A DNA stretch of 63,400 nt from Phycisphaerales bacterium UBA7812. Lineage in GTDB: Bacteria; Planctomycetota; Phycisphaerae; Phycisphaerales; UBA1924. The DNA lies in NCBI GenBank assembly GCA_002480345.1, contig DLBY01000168.1, positions 3,016 through 66,415 on the forward strand, read 5' to 3'. Numbering within the stretch: the stretch's first letter is position 1; each line of letters opens with the position of its first letter. The translations under genes and the position numbers were made by a program. Shown here piece by piece: positions 16,425 to 25,387 of this stretch. The notes beneath the pieces are model-generated. The model saw nothing but the letters and a program-made list of their open reading frames with translations. It was not told the origin of the DNA and ran no database searches.

Positions 16425-18437
16425 TCAAGGACAGCCCTCGTCGGCGACCCGCAGAAACGCGAGCACATCGAAGAAATCCACCACGCCGTTCCCGTCGAAA
16501 TCGGCACCCGGATCCCCGGGTGGAGCGCCGTCGACGCGTGCGATGAACGCCTCGATATCCCCCTCGTCGACCACCCCGAACGGTGCCGCGATATCCGCCC
16601 CGCTGCAAGGCGGCACCGGATCGATCGTGAACTCCGCGTACCGGACCCCGTCCAGGTCGTTCGCCGGGAACGACAGGTCCACCACGCCGACGGGCCCGGC
16701 GCTCAGGTTCTGCACCAGAAGCGTGCCGGTCACATCCCCGAACATCGACGGCGGCGCCGCCCCGACCACCAGGTCGAACCCCGCGCCGGGGCCGAGCAGC
16801 GCCGGAGAGACCGCGACCAGGTACCGCCCCGCCTCCAGGTCGTCGAGGTCGGTGATGATCTGCGCCGTCGCGACCACCGCCGCGTCCGCCAGCCGCCACA
16901 CCACCATCGAGATCGGCCAGGGCGAGGTCAACCCCTGCACGCGCACGGTGTCCCCCGCCGTCCCGAGCACACCGAGATCCGTCCGGGCCACATCAGGCAG
17001 CACGACGAAACTCAGAAAGTCCGGTCGCGCCCAGGGCGAAGAGAACGGGCCCGTGTCCGATCCCGCGTGCGTCGTCGTTGTCTCCGTTGCCAGCCGCGAC
17101 TGCGAAGCGATCCAACTCTTCCCGTCGATCAACACCTCGAAGGGCCGGTTGTCCGGCGCGTAATACAGATCCGAGAACTTGGGCTCCACATCGAACCCGT
17201 GCCGGTACTGGTTGGGCAGGTACGACTCGAATCCGTCGGGAAGGAACGCCCGATCGGTCCGCAGCACCTCGCGCGACGCGCCCACGAAATACCTGCCCGC
17301 CTCCAGACCCGTCAGCGTCACGCTGTCCCGCTCGAACCCGCCGACGATTGCGCCCCCGCTCCAGACCAATCCGCCCGTCTCATCCCACACGCCGAACCCC
17401 GCGCGGCTCTGCACGCGGGGCAACCCGCCGCCCACCTCCCTCGCCTCGATCGACACCGCTTCTCCCGCCTCGAAGACGACGCCCGTCCGGACATGCTCAG
17501 GCAGCACGCTGAAGTGCAGGTAACGCAGCCCGTTTGCCGAGCCGCTCCCGCCCGGCGCCACCGCGAGCCCCGCGATCCGCGCCGATCCGATCGTCACCTC
17601 CGCCTGCGCGCCGGGTGCGCTCGGATCCCGCGTCACCGAGAACCCGTCCGGGTACGACGCGCCCGAAGAACTCACGCCCAGCACATACCGCCCCGGCGCG
17701 AGCCGCAGCGTCGTTACCTCCGGATCGGCCACCAGGCCCGTGTCGCGCCACCCCAGCAGTTCACCCTGCGGCGTCCACAGCCCCGCTGAGATCGCCCCAC
17801 CTGCGCCCGCGAGCGTCAGCTCGATGTCCGTCCCCGCCGTCCCCGCCGCGCCGAGCGAAATCCCCGAAGGCATCACATGGAACACCGCGTCGTGCCAGTA
17901 CGGGACCGCCTGGCCGTTCACGCCCGCTTCCAGCCGCACCCCGTCGTACGCCGCCTCCACCCCCGTCGGGAGCAGCGCCGGATCACCGAAGCAACTGAAG
18001 ATCGAGGTCACCCACCCGGGGTTCGCCCAGATCCGGCACCCCGACGACACGCTGAACCGGTACGCCCCGGGAGGCAGCGGGCCGAGGAAGTCATTCTCCG
18101 GATTCGGGAGCGACCAGTTCAGGAGGAGGGCCTGCTCGCCCAGGTTCAGACGCTGCTGGTCCGCCTGCGGATAGTTCGCCCCCGCGTCATCGAGCCAGAT
18201 CCCCGCCGAGATCCGCGGGCTCTCCAGCGCCGGCCCGCCCGGGACAGGCCACGGCGCCGGCGCCACGGACGCGGATTCAGGCCCCGACACCGTCGCCCCC
18301 AGATACGAATCGAAGAACTCCGCATACTCGACGAAGCCGTCGTACTCGATCAGCGACGCCGGCTGCGCCATCGCGAGCCCCGGAACGCCAAGACCCGCCC
18401 ACGCGGCGAACAGACAAAGCGGAGACACACGGTTCAT
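16425..18437 (-). CDS. large exported protein with repeated beta-sandwich domains and GC-type dockerin-like tail
   Basis: A 670-residue secreted protein of unknown function with a clear signal peptide (1-24, ending GLAMA). Its core shows at least three repeats of a roughly 110-residue beta-sandwich that reads like bacterial pre-peptidase C-terminal (PPC) domains. Each opens with F(H/S/V)V(M/L)P and closes with an APGRYVLGVS, LEAGRYFVGAS or LEAGRYLVAVS strand. The tail, from PPCSGADIAAPFGVVDEGDI to DFDGNGVVDFFDVLAFL and the final EGCP, is a GC-type dockerin-like anchor like that of the GH9-like protein at 2118. No protease or hydrolase motif is visible, so an adhesive or structural role is likely. 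It is separated from its neighbours by gaps of about 75 and 114 bases. Confidence 0.85.
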   Translation of the reverse strand: MNRVSPLCLFAAWAGLGVPGLAMAQPASLIEYDGFVEYAEFFDSYLGATVSGPESASVAPAPWPVPGGPALESPRISAGIWLDDAGANYPQADQQRLNLGEQALLLNWSLPNPENDFLGPLPPGAYRFSVSSGCRIWANPGWVTSIFSCFGDPALLPTGVEAAYDGVRLEAGVNGQAVPYWHDAVFHVMPSGISLGAAGTAGTDIELTLAGAGGAISAGLWTPQGELLGWRDTGLVADPEVTTLRLAPGRYVLGVSSSGASYPDGFSVTRDPSAPGAQAEVTIGSARIAGLAVAPGGSGSANGLRYLHFSVLPEHVRTGVVFEAGEAVSIEAREVGGGLPRVQSRAGFGVWDETGGLVWSGGAIVGGFERDSVTLTGLEAGRYFVGASREVLRTDRAFLPDGFESYLPNQYRHGFDVEPKFSDLYYAPDNRPFEVLIDGKSWIASQSRLATETTTTHAGSDTGPFSSPWARPDFLSFVVLPDVARTDLGVLGTAGDTVRVQGLTSPWPISMVVWRLADAAVVATAQIITDLDDLEAGRYLVAVSPALLGPGAGFDLVVGAAPPSMFGDVTGTLLVQNLSAGPVGVVDLSFPANDLDGVRYAEFTIDPVPPCSGADIAAPFGVVDEGDIEAFIARVDGAPPGDPGADFDGNGVVDFFDVLAFLRVADEGCP

Positions 18438-18551
18438 CGACTCTCACCCTCCCTCGGAGCATCGCACGCACCGGCACCGGTCGCGGCCTCCGTCAATAAC
18501 GGTACCGAACCCGTCAACCCCCGCGCGTTCGCCCCTGTCACGACCGACCCT

Positions 18552-19772
18552 TTACCGACCCGCCGCCCCCAGCGCGATCAGCGCGTACCCCGTGATCAGG
18601 TCCCGGTTCCCCTCCATCCACCGCTCGTGCACCACGCGCATCCCCCCGTCGTCCGCCTGCAGCGCCGCGATCGCGCGCACGAGCTCGCCCCGCCAGTCCA
18701 CGCCCGCGATCTCGCGCTCGCCCCAGGCCTCCAGCGCGCGCGCCATCGCGGAATACCCGTAGTACCGCCCCTGCTCGCCCATCCCGAGGTTCTCGCCCGC
18801 CGTGAAGTTCGCCTCGATCCACCCCAGCGCGCTCACGACGCGCTGATCGTCGGGCGGCAGGTCCGCGTACAGCAGGCTCTTGAACCCCGCGTAGGTCATC
18901 GACCCGTACGCGCGCAGGCGCGTCGCCTCGGTCCCGTCCGCGAGCGTCTCGACCATCTCCCCCGCCTGGCTCTGCCCGGGCACCGAGTCCACGCTCTCCG
19001 CGTCGGGCACCGTCGCGTAGATGAACCCGCCCTGCCGCGAGCCCGACGCGTAATCCATCCCGTTCACCCGATCGTCCATCTGCACCCGCCGCAGGAACAC
19101 CAGCGCGCGCGCATACGCCGGGTCGTCCGTGCTCACCCCCGCGTCGTGCATCGCCTGGACGAACATCTGCGTGTTCGACAGATCGGGACGACCGTGCGAG
19201 CCGTAGCCCAGCCCACCGTAATAGGGATGCTCCTCCCCGATCGGCTCGGTCCAGTCCGGCGCCTCGGGGCTCGGATCCGTCGCGGGGTCGAACGCGCCCC
19301 ACTGCATCCGCTTGAGCAGACCGATCCCGCGCTCCACCGCGCCCGAGGCCTCCGGCGTGCGCACGCGCGACAAAAACGACACGCAGATCGCGGTGTTGTA
19401 GGTCGGCAGCACCCCGTCGTGGATACCACCGTCCGCCCTCGCGAAGGAGAGCACATAGTTCACCGCCGCGCGCACGCTCGGATCGTCCTGATCCAGCCTC
19501 GGATCGTCGAGCATCCCCGTCCCGATCAGGCCCGTGATCGCGGGGAGGTCGGGCCCGTCCGGGTTCTCGGACCACCCCCCGTTGGGGCCCTGTGTCGTGC
19601 GCAGGTACCCGATCGCGCGGGCCGCGGCTTCCCGTGCCGCGCGGTGTGTCTCCGCGCGGGGCGCCGGCACCAACATCGCCTGACCCCGCGACGCGACGGG
19701 CGCGGCGTTCACCGTCATCCCGAAGCACCCGAACACCACCAAACCTGTGAGAATCCCCAAAATCCGTGTCAT
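18552..19772 (-). CDS. exported prenyltransferase/squalene-cyclase-like repeat protein
   Basis: A 406-residue protein with a signal peptide (about 1-22, ending VNAA) and an alpha/alpha toroid of repeats like those of squalene oxidase/prenyltransferase proteins. Repeat-like motifs are visible: AIGYLRTTQGPNGGWSENPDGPD, AVNYVLSFARADGGIHDGVLPTY, and AYGSMTYAGFKSLLYADL late in the chain. The acidic DXDD motif of true cyclases is absent, and export is incompatible with a cytoplasmic isoprenoid enzyme. A binding or structural role is therefore more likely, as assumed for many planctomycete relatives. Three ATGs stand in a row at 19778, 19775 and 19772. GGAAGG lies directly before the first, so the third, at 6 bases, is chosen. 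Confidence 0.82.
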   Translation of the reverse strand: MTRILGILTGLVVFGCFGMTVNAAPVASRGQAMLVPAPRAETHRAAREAAARAIGYLRTTQGPNGGWSENPDGPDLPAITGLIGTGMLDDPRLDQDDPSVRAAVNYVLSFARADGGIHDGVLPTYNTAICVSFLSRVRTPEASGAVERGIGLLKRMQWGAFDPATDPSPEAPDWTEPIGEEHPYYGGLGYGSHGRPDLSNTQMFVQAMHDAGVSTDDPAYARALVFLRRVQMDDRVNGMDYASGSRQGGFIYATVPDAESVDSVPGQSQAGEMVETLADGTEATRLRAYGSMTYAGFKSLLYADLPPDDQRVVSALGWIEANFTAGENLGMGEQGRYYGYSAMARALEAWGEREIAGVDWRGELVRAIAALQADDGGMRVVHERWMEGNRDLITGYALIALGAAGR

Positions 19773-19899
19773 CATCATCCTTCCGCGCGGGTCGTACCGG
19801 TCCCCCGAGCCCCCGAAAGTCCGGATACAGCCTAACGGACGCCCGGTTCCGCGCCGGTTTGCTTGAGTTCGGGTGTGGGATGCCCGATGATCCCTCGGT

Positions 19900-21357
19900 A
19901 TGGCGGATCCCGCGCTCAACCCGCGCAAACCCGACGACGCGACACCGACCGGCGGCGCGGCAGGCGATGCGAACGCCGAGCCCGATCTGGAGGCCCAAGT
20001 CGATGCGCTGCTCGCGGAGGTCAGCGACACCGTTGAGCAGATCAGCCGCCGCCTCGAGCCGGACCAGGAGGAGCCCGAAGACGAGCTAGACCCCGACGCG
20101 GAGGTCACCGACGAGGGCGCCCGCGATCTCGAGCCGCTCAACTTTGACGAGCCCGACGACACGGAACAATCGGACGAGTCCGAGACCGACAGCACGGGTG
20201 AGCCCGGAGCAGACGACGCACCCATCGACGAGCATCCCGACGAGGAAGCCGAGGCGCCGCCCGCGGAGGAGCCTGCAGCCCAGCCTGACCCGCTCGACGG
20301 GCTGGAGGATGATCTCGCGGCCCTCGCGGACGACGCGACGCCCGAATCCGATCCGTCGCCCGTCGATGCCGATGCGGCCGAGCAGGACGCGCCCGATGAA
20401 TCGGCATCCGCGGGAAGCGAGGACGAAACAACGGGCGATCCGATGGACGAGCCGGTTGAGGATTCGGCTGACGACGCCGCACCCGCCACGGCTGCGCCCG
20501 TCACCGCGGACGATGTCCAGGCCGAGCTCGAAGCCGCGCTCGAGGATCTCGCGGACGAACCCGGAGACACGGCGCCCGACGCCAGCAACGCGGAACCGGA
20601 CGCGGTCGAAACAGAGGCGAGTGAGCAGGATCTCGAGGCCGCCGCCGCGTCGCTCCTCCGCGAAGGCGCCGGCGCACTCGACGAGGCGGATACCGAAGCA
20701 CCCTCCGATTACACCGACGCGGCGGCGCTCGACGACGAGCTCGCGGCCCTCGCGGGTGGAGAGCACGACCTCGAGGGCCGCGTGGGCGTGGTGATGGGCC
20801 CGCCCGCCCCGTCCGACGCCGACAACGATGAGCCGAGCGGAGCACCGGCTGCCCCCGGCCCTGACGCGGAGGCGCCCGCCGAACCTGTTTCTGAATCTGC
20901 TTCCGAACCCGTTTCCGAACCGGCACCCCAACCGGTGCCTGAATCGACCGCCGGGTCGGGCACGCCTAGCCGCCGGTGGGGGTGGCTGCCCCCCAAACCC
21001 GATTGGCCCGAGGCCTTCGGGCGCGCCCGCCCGCTGATCATCGCGTGGCGGTACGCGGCCTGGATCGTCCCGCCCTTCCTCGCGTGGGCCTGGGCGCTGT
21101 CATGGTCGTGGACCAGGCGTCGCGCGATCGAGGCGGAGCCGCATGTGCGTCACGCCGTCGCGGTCGCCGCGACCCCGCTCTCGCGGCGCGATGAGAAGAC
21201 CCGTTCGATCATCGGGTACCTGTCGGTCTGGACGCTGTTCTGGTCCGCGTGCGTCTGGGTCTGGGTGCTGGTGGGGCGCAGCCCCGTCGTGCCCGAGCCC
21301 GCGACCCCGCCCGCGACCCTCGCGGGCGAGCCCTCGACCGCGATCGCCAGCGATTGA
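19900..21357 (+). CDS. acidic low-complexity protein with C-terminal membrane helices
   Basis: A 485-residue protein of unknown function. Residues 1 to about 345 are very acidic and low in complexity (Asp, Glu, Ala and Pro, for example DQEEPEDELDPDAE), and are predicted to be disordered. A short helical stretch LEAQVDALLAEVSDTVEQISRRL (about 28-50) near the start could form a coiled coil. The last 130 residues begin with a Trp-rich basic linker and contain two membrane helices (about 378-398 and 442-460). So a long acidic arm is tethered to the membrane. The acidic part would repel DNA and could bind cations or basic proteins, which is inference. It is divergent from the cyclase-like gene and convergent with the acetyltransferase pair. 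Confidence 0.75.
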   Translation: MADPALNPRKPDDATPTGGAAGDANAEPDLEAQVDALLAEVSDTVEQISRRLEPDQEEPEDELDPDAEVTDEGARDLEPLNFDEPDDTEQSDESETDSTGEPGADDAPIDEHPDEEAEAPPAEEPAAQPDPLDGLEDDLAALADDATPESDPSPVDADAAEQDAPDESASAGSEDETTGDPMDEPVEDSADDAAPATAAPVTADDVQAELEAALEDLADEPGDTAPDASNAEPDAVETEASEQDLEAAAASLLREGAGALDEADTEAPSDYTDAAALDDELAALAGGEHDLEGRVGVVMGPPAPSDADNDEPSGAPAAPGPDAEAPAEPVSESASEPVSEPAPQPVPESTAGSGTPSRRWGWLPPKPDWPEAFGRARPLIIAWRYAAWIVPPFLAWAWALSWSWTRRRAIEAEPHVRHAVAVAATPLSRRDEKTRSIIGYLSVWTLFWSACVWVWVLVGRSPVVPEPATPPATLAGEPSTAIASD

Positions 21358-21364
21358 TCCCGCG

Positions 21365-21940
21365 TCAGCGCGATCCCTCGGGTTCACCCGCTGTGCCGCG
21401 CCCCTGGTAGGCCCGCTCGCGCCGCGAGCGCGCGGGATCGCCCGACACGATCGTCCACGAGCCCAGCGAGTCATCCCCGGGCAACACCGAGCGCGCGCCG
21501 ACGACCACCCCGTCGGGGACCGTTGCCCCCCCGGGCACGAACGACTCGGCCGCGATCCAGCAGTCGTCCCCGATCGACACCGGCGCGGGGGCCGGCGCCG
21601 CACCGGGCGCGCCCCGCGCCGCCGCGATCACCGTGTACTGGCTGATCACCGACCGCTCCCCGATCGTGACCGGCGCCCCGGCGTAGATCACCACCCCGTC
21701 CCCCAGCGCGCTCTTCCGCGCCATCGAGAGGTGCCAGGGGCGATCGATCCGGCAACTCGGGCGCACCCGCACCGTCCGGTCGATCGTCGCGCCGAACCAG
21801 CGCAGCAGGAAATTCCGCCAGCGGTACGCGTTGTGGAACGAGGTCGCGAACAGTGCGCGCTGCACGACCGCCCACAGCGCCGCGCGCCGGCGCTCGGCGC
21901 CCTGTTCGAACGCGACGCGGTGCGGGTGCGCCGGGATCAC
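21365..21940 (-). CDS. left-handed beta-helix acetyltransferase (WcaF-like)
   Basis: A 191-residue hexapeptide-repeat acyltransferase that probably adds acetyl groups to a sugar of a surface polysaccharide. The family signature is the run of [LIV]-G-x4 turns, such as VRPSCRIDRPWHLSMARKS, ALGDGVVIYAGAPVTIGERS and SIGDDCWIAAESFVPGGAT, ending with GDPAR after the left-handed helix. The N-terminal FHNAYRWRNFLLRWFGATI resembles WcaF-type proteins. The GTG start overlaps the stop of the upstream acetyltransferase by four bases (GTGA), which implies translational coupling. Both probably tailor the same glycan made by the rightward genes starting at 22764. Confidence 0.87.
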   Translation of the reverse strand: MIPAHPHRVAFEQGAERRRAALWAVVQRALFATSFHNAYRWRNFLLRWFGATIDRTVRVRPSCRIDRPWHLSMARKSALGDGVVIYAGAPVTIGERSVISQYTVIAAARGAPGAAPAPAPVSIGDDCWIAAESFVPGGATVPDGVVVGARSVLPGDDSLGSWTIVSGDPARSRRERAYQGRGTAGEPEGSR

Positions 21941-22575
21941 GCGTGGACCCCCGCTTCGTCTTCTGTCTCGACGGGTCGCGCGGGGTTCCCCGCGTAGACC
22001 CGCCCCGCCTCCGCGTCGCGGTACAGGCCCGCCCTGGGTTTGAGCACCGCGCCGTCGCCGACGACGACTCCCGGCGCGACGAACGACGCCGTCAGCAGCG
22101 CACACCCCGAGCCCACCCGGATCGGCTCGCGCACCAGCGTGAACCGCGGGTCCGTGTAATCGTGCGTCCCGGCGCACAGGTGCGCGTAGGGGCCCACCAG
22201 CGTCGCGTCGCCGATCTCCACCGGGCCCAGGCAATACAGGATCGCGTGCTCGCACACCCGCGCCCCGGCGCCGATCGTGAGGTTCCACGGGATCTCCACC
22301 CGGACCGAGGGGGCGATCCGCACCCCCGCGCCAATCCGACCCCCGAACACCCGCAGCAGCCAACGACGAAGACCGTCCCAACCCGGTGGCGAGACACGCC
22401 ACACAGTGGCCGATACAACCCCCCACAGCACCCGCCCGATCTTCGCGCGTGCCGAGTACGGCGACACGCGCGGAGGCTCGGCGGGCGCCGTCCCCGTCGC
22501 GGGCCCCCCGTCGGCGGCCGATCCCGTCGGCACGCCCTCGGAAACCGCCTCGGACGCATCGGATTCGCGGCTCAT
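21937..22575 (-). CDS. left-handed beta-helix acetyltransferase
   Basis: A 212-residue hexapeptide-repeat acyltransferase, likely an O- or N-acetyltransferase acting on a polysaccharide precursor with acetyl-CoA. Residues 1-45 are a low-complexity, probably disordered extension rich in Ser, Gly and Ala. A helix (about 46-75) comes next, then the beta-helix repeats from IGAGVRIAPSVRVEIPWNLTIGAGARVCEHAILYCLGPVEIGD onward (about 80-185), with the active-site His probably in CAGTHDYTDPRF. It closes with the VYAGNPARPV element. It is translationally coupled to a second enzyme of the same fold (GTGA overlap), and both diverge from the pyruvyl transferase gene. Confidence 0.87.
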   Translation of the reverse strand: MSRESDASEAVSEGVPTGSAADGGPATGTAPAEPPRVSPYSARAKIGRVLWGVVSATVWRVSPPGWDGLRRWLLRVFGGRIGAGVRIAPSVRVEIPWNLTIGAGARVCEHAILYCLGPVEIGDATLVGPYAHLCAGTHDYTDPRFTLVREPIRVGSGCALLTASFVAPGVVVGDGAVLKPRAGLYRDAEAGRVYAGNPARPVETEDEAGVHA

Positions 22576-22763
22576 CGGTCACCCCCGGGGGTTCGCGGAA
22601 AACAGACGGATACCATACGCCCCCGCGCGGTTTGCCGGGCGGCGCTCGACAACCTCTCGATCGGCACCAAGGCACCGGTCATCCCCAGTTTCTCCCCGAC
22701 CGGCAGCCGGGCTCGCCGGCCGGCCCAGGACCGCGCGGACCCGATTTCTCCCGGAGCACACCG

Positions 22764-23918
22764 ATGGAACGACACCCAGACTGGCAGATGCCCGAAGCGG
22801 GCTCGCCCCGGATCGGCGTCCTCACGGGATACTGGTCGACCAACATCGGGAACGCCTTCTTCCAGCTCGGCGCCCAGTACGCCCTCGAGAAGGCCCTCCC
22901 CGGTGCCCACATCTTCCTGATCGGTGACCAGCCCGGCTACTGGAATGTCGCCCAGGGCAACCCCGCGAACGCGCTGGATTATGTCAAGCACCTCGACCTC
23001 GACGCCGTCGTCGTGCTCGGGCCCTATGTCCGTCCCGAGATGACGAAGATCACCGCGGAGATGCTCCGCGCCCAGCACAAGAAGGGCGCCAAGCTCATCG
23101 TGATGGCCGCGGGCATGATGCAATACGACAAGGACACGATCGCCAGCGCGCGCTCGTTGATGGCCGATTGCCCGCCTTTCGTCTTCACGACCCGCGACAG
23201 CGAGACCTACGACGCGCTGGGCGACCTCGCGGAGCACGCCTACGACGGGATCGATGTCGCGACCTTCGTCAGCGATCTTTTCCCGCCCATCGACCACGAC
23301 CTGGGCGACTACATGGTCCTCAACTTCGACCAGATCCCCGAGCCCAGGATCGCTCCGACCGGCAAGTTCGGGACGGGCCCCCGCACGGGCTCGTTCGACT
23401 TCGACGGGACGGAGTGGTCCTTCCACCAGCCCAGGTTCCGCACCGAGATGAGTTACAAGTCGCGGGCCTACCTCTTCGCGGAGGCCGCCCTGGGTCTCGG
23501 ACGCAAGGGCCCCAGCGAGATCGCGGGCATGAAGGTCATCCGCACCGATCACCGCTACAACCCCTTCATGCTCAGGAAGTCCTACAAGCTCCCGATGACC
23601 TACGCGGGCGACATCCCCCACTCCTATCTCAACCTCTACGCCAACTCCAGGCTCACCATCTCCAACCGCGTCCACGCCTGCGTCGCGACCGTCTCGTACG
23701 GCAACCCCGCGATGCTCTTCACCCGCAGCCCCCGCGCCTATCTCCTCAAGCGCCTCGGGCTCGACACCATCAAGCAGGAGCCCAACCGCGTCGACATGGT
23801 CTGGCTCCGCCAGCAGAAGACCGCGTTGATCGATTGGCTCGCCCTCACCCTCGGCGCCCAGTGGCCGGGCGCCGCCCGACCCGCGGCCAACGACGCGACC
23901 GCCGACGCGGCGGGCTGA
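22764..23918 (+). CDS. polysaccharide pyruvyl transferase family protein
   Basis: A 384-residue cytoplasmic enzyme of the polysaccharide pyruvyl transferase family (CsaB/EpsO type), which moves a pyruvyl group from phosphoenolpyruvate to a sugar of a cell-surface glycan. The supporting features are the opening IGVLTGYWSTNIGNAFFQLGAQYAL (about 17-40), the acidic VVVLGPYVRPE segment, and the late SRLTISNRVHACVATVSYGNPAMLF motif (about 290-315) with the conserved R-x-H used in this fold. The ATG at 22764 has GGAG upstream; the frame runs open further upstream but without protein-like sequence. It lies 51 bases before a glycosyltransferase, and the two form a rightward unit. Confidence 0.87.
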   Translation: MERHPDWQMPEAGSPRIGVLTGYWSTNIGNAFFQLGAQYALEKALPGAHIFLIGDQPGYWNVAQGNPANALDYVKHLDLDAVVVLGPYVRPEMTKITAEMLRAQHKKGAKLIVMAAGMMQYDKDTIASARSLMADCPPFVFTTRDSETYDALGDLAEHAYDGIDVATFVSDLFPPIDHDLGDYMVLNFDQIPEPRIAPTGKFGTGPRTGSFDFDGTEWSFHQPRFRTEMSYKSRAYLFAEAALGLGRKGPSEIAGMKVIRTDHRYNPFMLRKSYKLPMTYAGDIPHSYLNLYANSRLTISNRVHACVATVSYGNPAMLFTRSPRAYLLKRLGLDTIKQEPNRVDMVWLRQQKTALIDWLALTLGAQWPGAARPAANDATADAAG

Positions 23919-23969
23919 TCCCGACCGCACCGCGCCCGAAGACCGAAACAGCAGACCGGCACCACACCG

Positions 23970-25319
23970 ATGACCGACACCGCGCCAGAACGCCCCGCAC
24001 TCACCTCCACCGCGCCCGATGGTTCGCCCCTGCGCGTCGTCATCCTCAACCAGTACTACATGCCCGATGTCGCCTCCACGGGCCACCTCCTCCACGAACT
24101 CGCGACCCAGCTCGCCGAGATGGGCTTCCATGTCGAGGTCCTCACCTCGCGCCCCTCGTACGGCCCCCCCGACACCTGGGTCGACTGCCCCATGCGGGAG
24201 ACCGTCGACGGGGTCCACATCAAGCGCCTCTGGACCACCCGCTTCAGCAAGGACAACCTGCTCGGGCGGGCGATCAACTATGTCACCTTCATGGGCCAGC
24301 TCTTCCTCCGCGTGCTCTTCACGAGCCGCAAGGACACGGGCTATCTCTACACCACCAACCCGCCCTTCCTGGGGTTCGTGGGCGCCATCGTCAGCCTCTT
24401 CCGCCGGCACAGCTATGTCATGCTGCTCCACGACGCCTACCCGCAGATGGCGGTCTGGGTCGGCACGATCCGCAAGAACGGGATCGCCGAGAAAGTCTGG
24501 CACTTCATCAACAAGATGTCCTACGGGCGCGCCAAGCAGTCCATCGTCCTGTGCCAGAAGGCCAAGGCGCTCGTCTGCGACACCTACGCCGTCCCGCGCG
24601 AGAATGTCCATGTGGTCCCCAACTGGGCGGACAGCAAGGCCCTGAACATCAAGCCCAAGCCCGAGAGCCAGTTCGCGAAAGACCACAACCTCAACGGGCA
24701 TTTCGTCGCGATGTACTCGGGTAACCTGGGCCTCTACTACGAGTTCGCGACCCTCCTCGACGCCGCCGAACGCCTCCGCGACGAGCCCTTCCGCCTCGTG
24801 TTCATCGGGAGCGGGGGCAAGCGCAACTGGCTCGCCGACGAAATCATCAAGCGCGAGCTCACCAACACGCTGCTGCTCCCCTATCAGCCCTACGAGAAGC
24901 TGGGCGACTCGCTCGCCGCCTGCGACGCGAGCTTCGTCACGATCGCCCGGGGCATCGAGGGCATCAGCTTCCCCAGCAAGCTCTACACCTCCCTCGCGGT
25001 GGGGAGGCCCATCCTCGCGCTCTCCGAGCCCGACAGCGAGCTCAAGGACCTCATCGAGGAGCACCGCGTGGGCGGCTGGTCCGGACTCGGAGACCCCGAC
25101 GCCCTCGCCTCCAACATCCGCACCCTCATGAACGACGCCGAGGAGGCCGAGCAGACCGGCAACCGCGCCCGCCGCCTCTTCGAACGCGCCTTCACCCTCC
25201 GCGCCTGCGCCCGCCAGTACGCGGAAGTCCTCCTCGCGAGCCACCCCCTCGCCCCCGACGCCGAGCGCACCGCGACCGAGTCGATCAATGTCGAGGCGGA
25301 AGAGTCGCGCGTCGCCTGA
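23970..25319 (+). CDS. family 4 glycosyltransferase (WcaI-like)
   Basis: A 449-residue GT-B fold glycosyltransferase that probably adds a sugar from a nucleotide donor to a lipid-linked polysaccharide intermediate. The N-terminal half has LRVVILNQYYMPDVASTGHLLHELATQLAE, with the glycine-turn pattern typical of WcaI-like enzymes. The C-terminal half has the donor site: YSGNLGLYYEFATLL, then ADEIIKRELTNTLLLPYQPYEKLGDSLAACDASFVTIARGIEGISFPSKLYTSLAVGRPIL, where the E-G-x-S-F-P-S-K region is the EX7E-like motif. A hydrophobic patch at 115-140 may touch the membrane. It follows the pyruvyl transferase and is followed after 68 bases by a sulfatase with its own ribosome site. Confidence 0.9.
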   Translation: MTDTAPERPALTSTAPDGSPLRVVILNQYYMPDVASTGHLLHELATQLAEMGFHVEVLTSRPSYGPPDTWVDCPMRETVDGVHIKRLWTTRFSKDNLLGRAINYVTFMGQLFLRVLFTSRKDTGYLYTTNPPFLGFVGAIVSLFRRHSYVMLLHDAYPQMAVWVGTIRKNGIAEKVWHFINKMSYGRAKQSIVLCQKAKALVCDTYAVPRENVHVVPNWADSKALNIKPKPESQFAKDHNLNGHFVAMYSGNLGLYYEFATLLDAAERLRDEPFRLVFIGSGGKRNWLADEIIKRELTNTLLLPYQPYEKLGDSLAACDASFVTIARGIEGISFPSKLYTSLAVGRPILALSEPDSELKDLIEEHRVGGWSGLGDPDALASNIRTLMNDAEEAEQTGNRARRLFERAFTLRACARQYAEVLLASHPLAPDAERTATESINVEAEESRVA

Positions 25320-25387
25320 CCGCTGGGCCCGCGACCCGCTGCGGCACCGATCCTGATACGGTGCGGCCTCCCGATCGGAGGCCCGCC

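Noticed and set aside
22572..25244. An 890-codon leftward open frame across the pyruvyl transferase and glycosyltransferase genes.
   Set aside because: The translation is a Glu/Gly/Arg/Val-rich shadow of C-ending codons and has no family motifs, whereas the sense strand encodes two clear enzymes.
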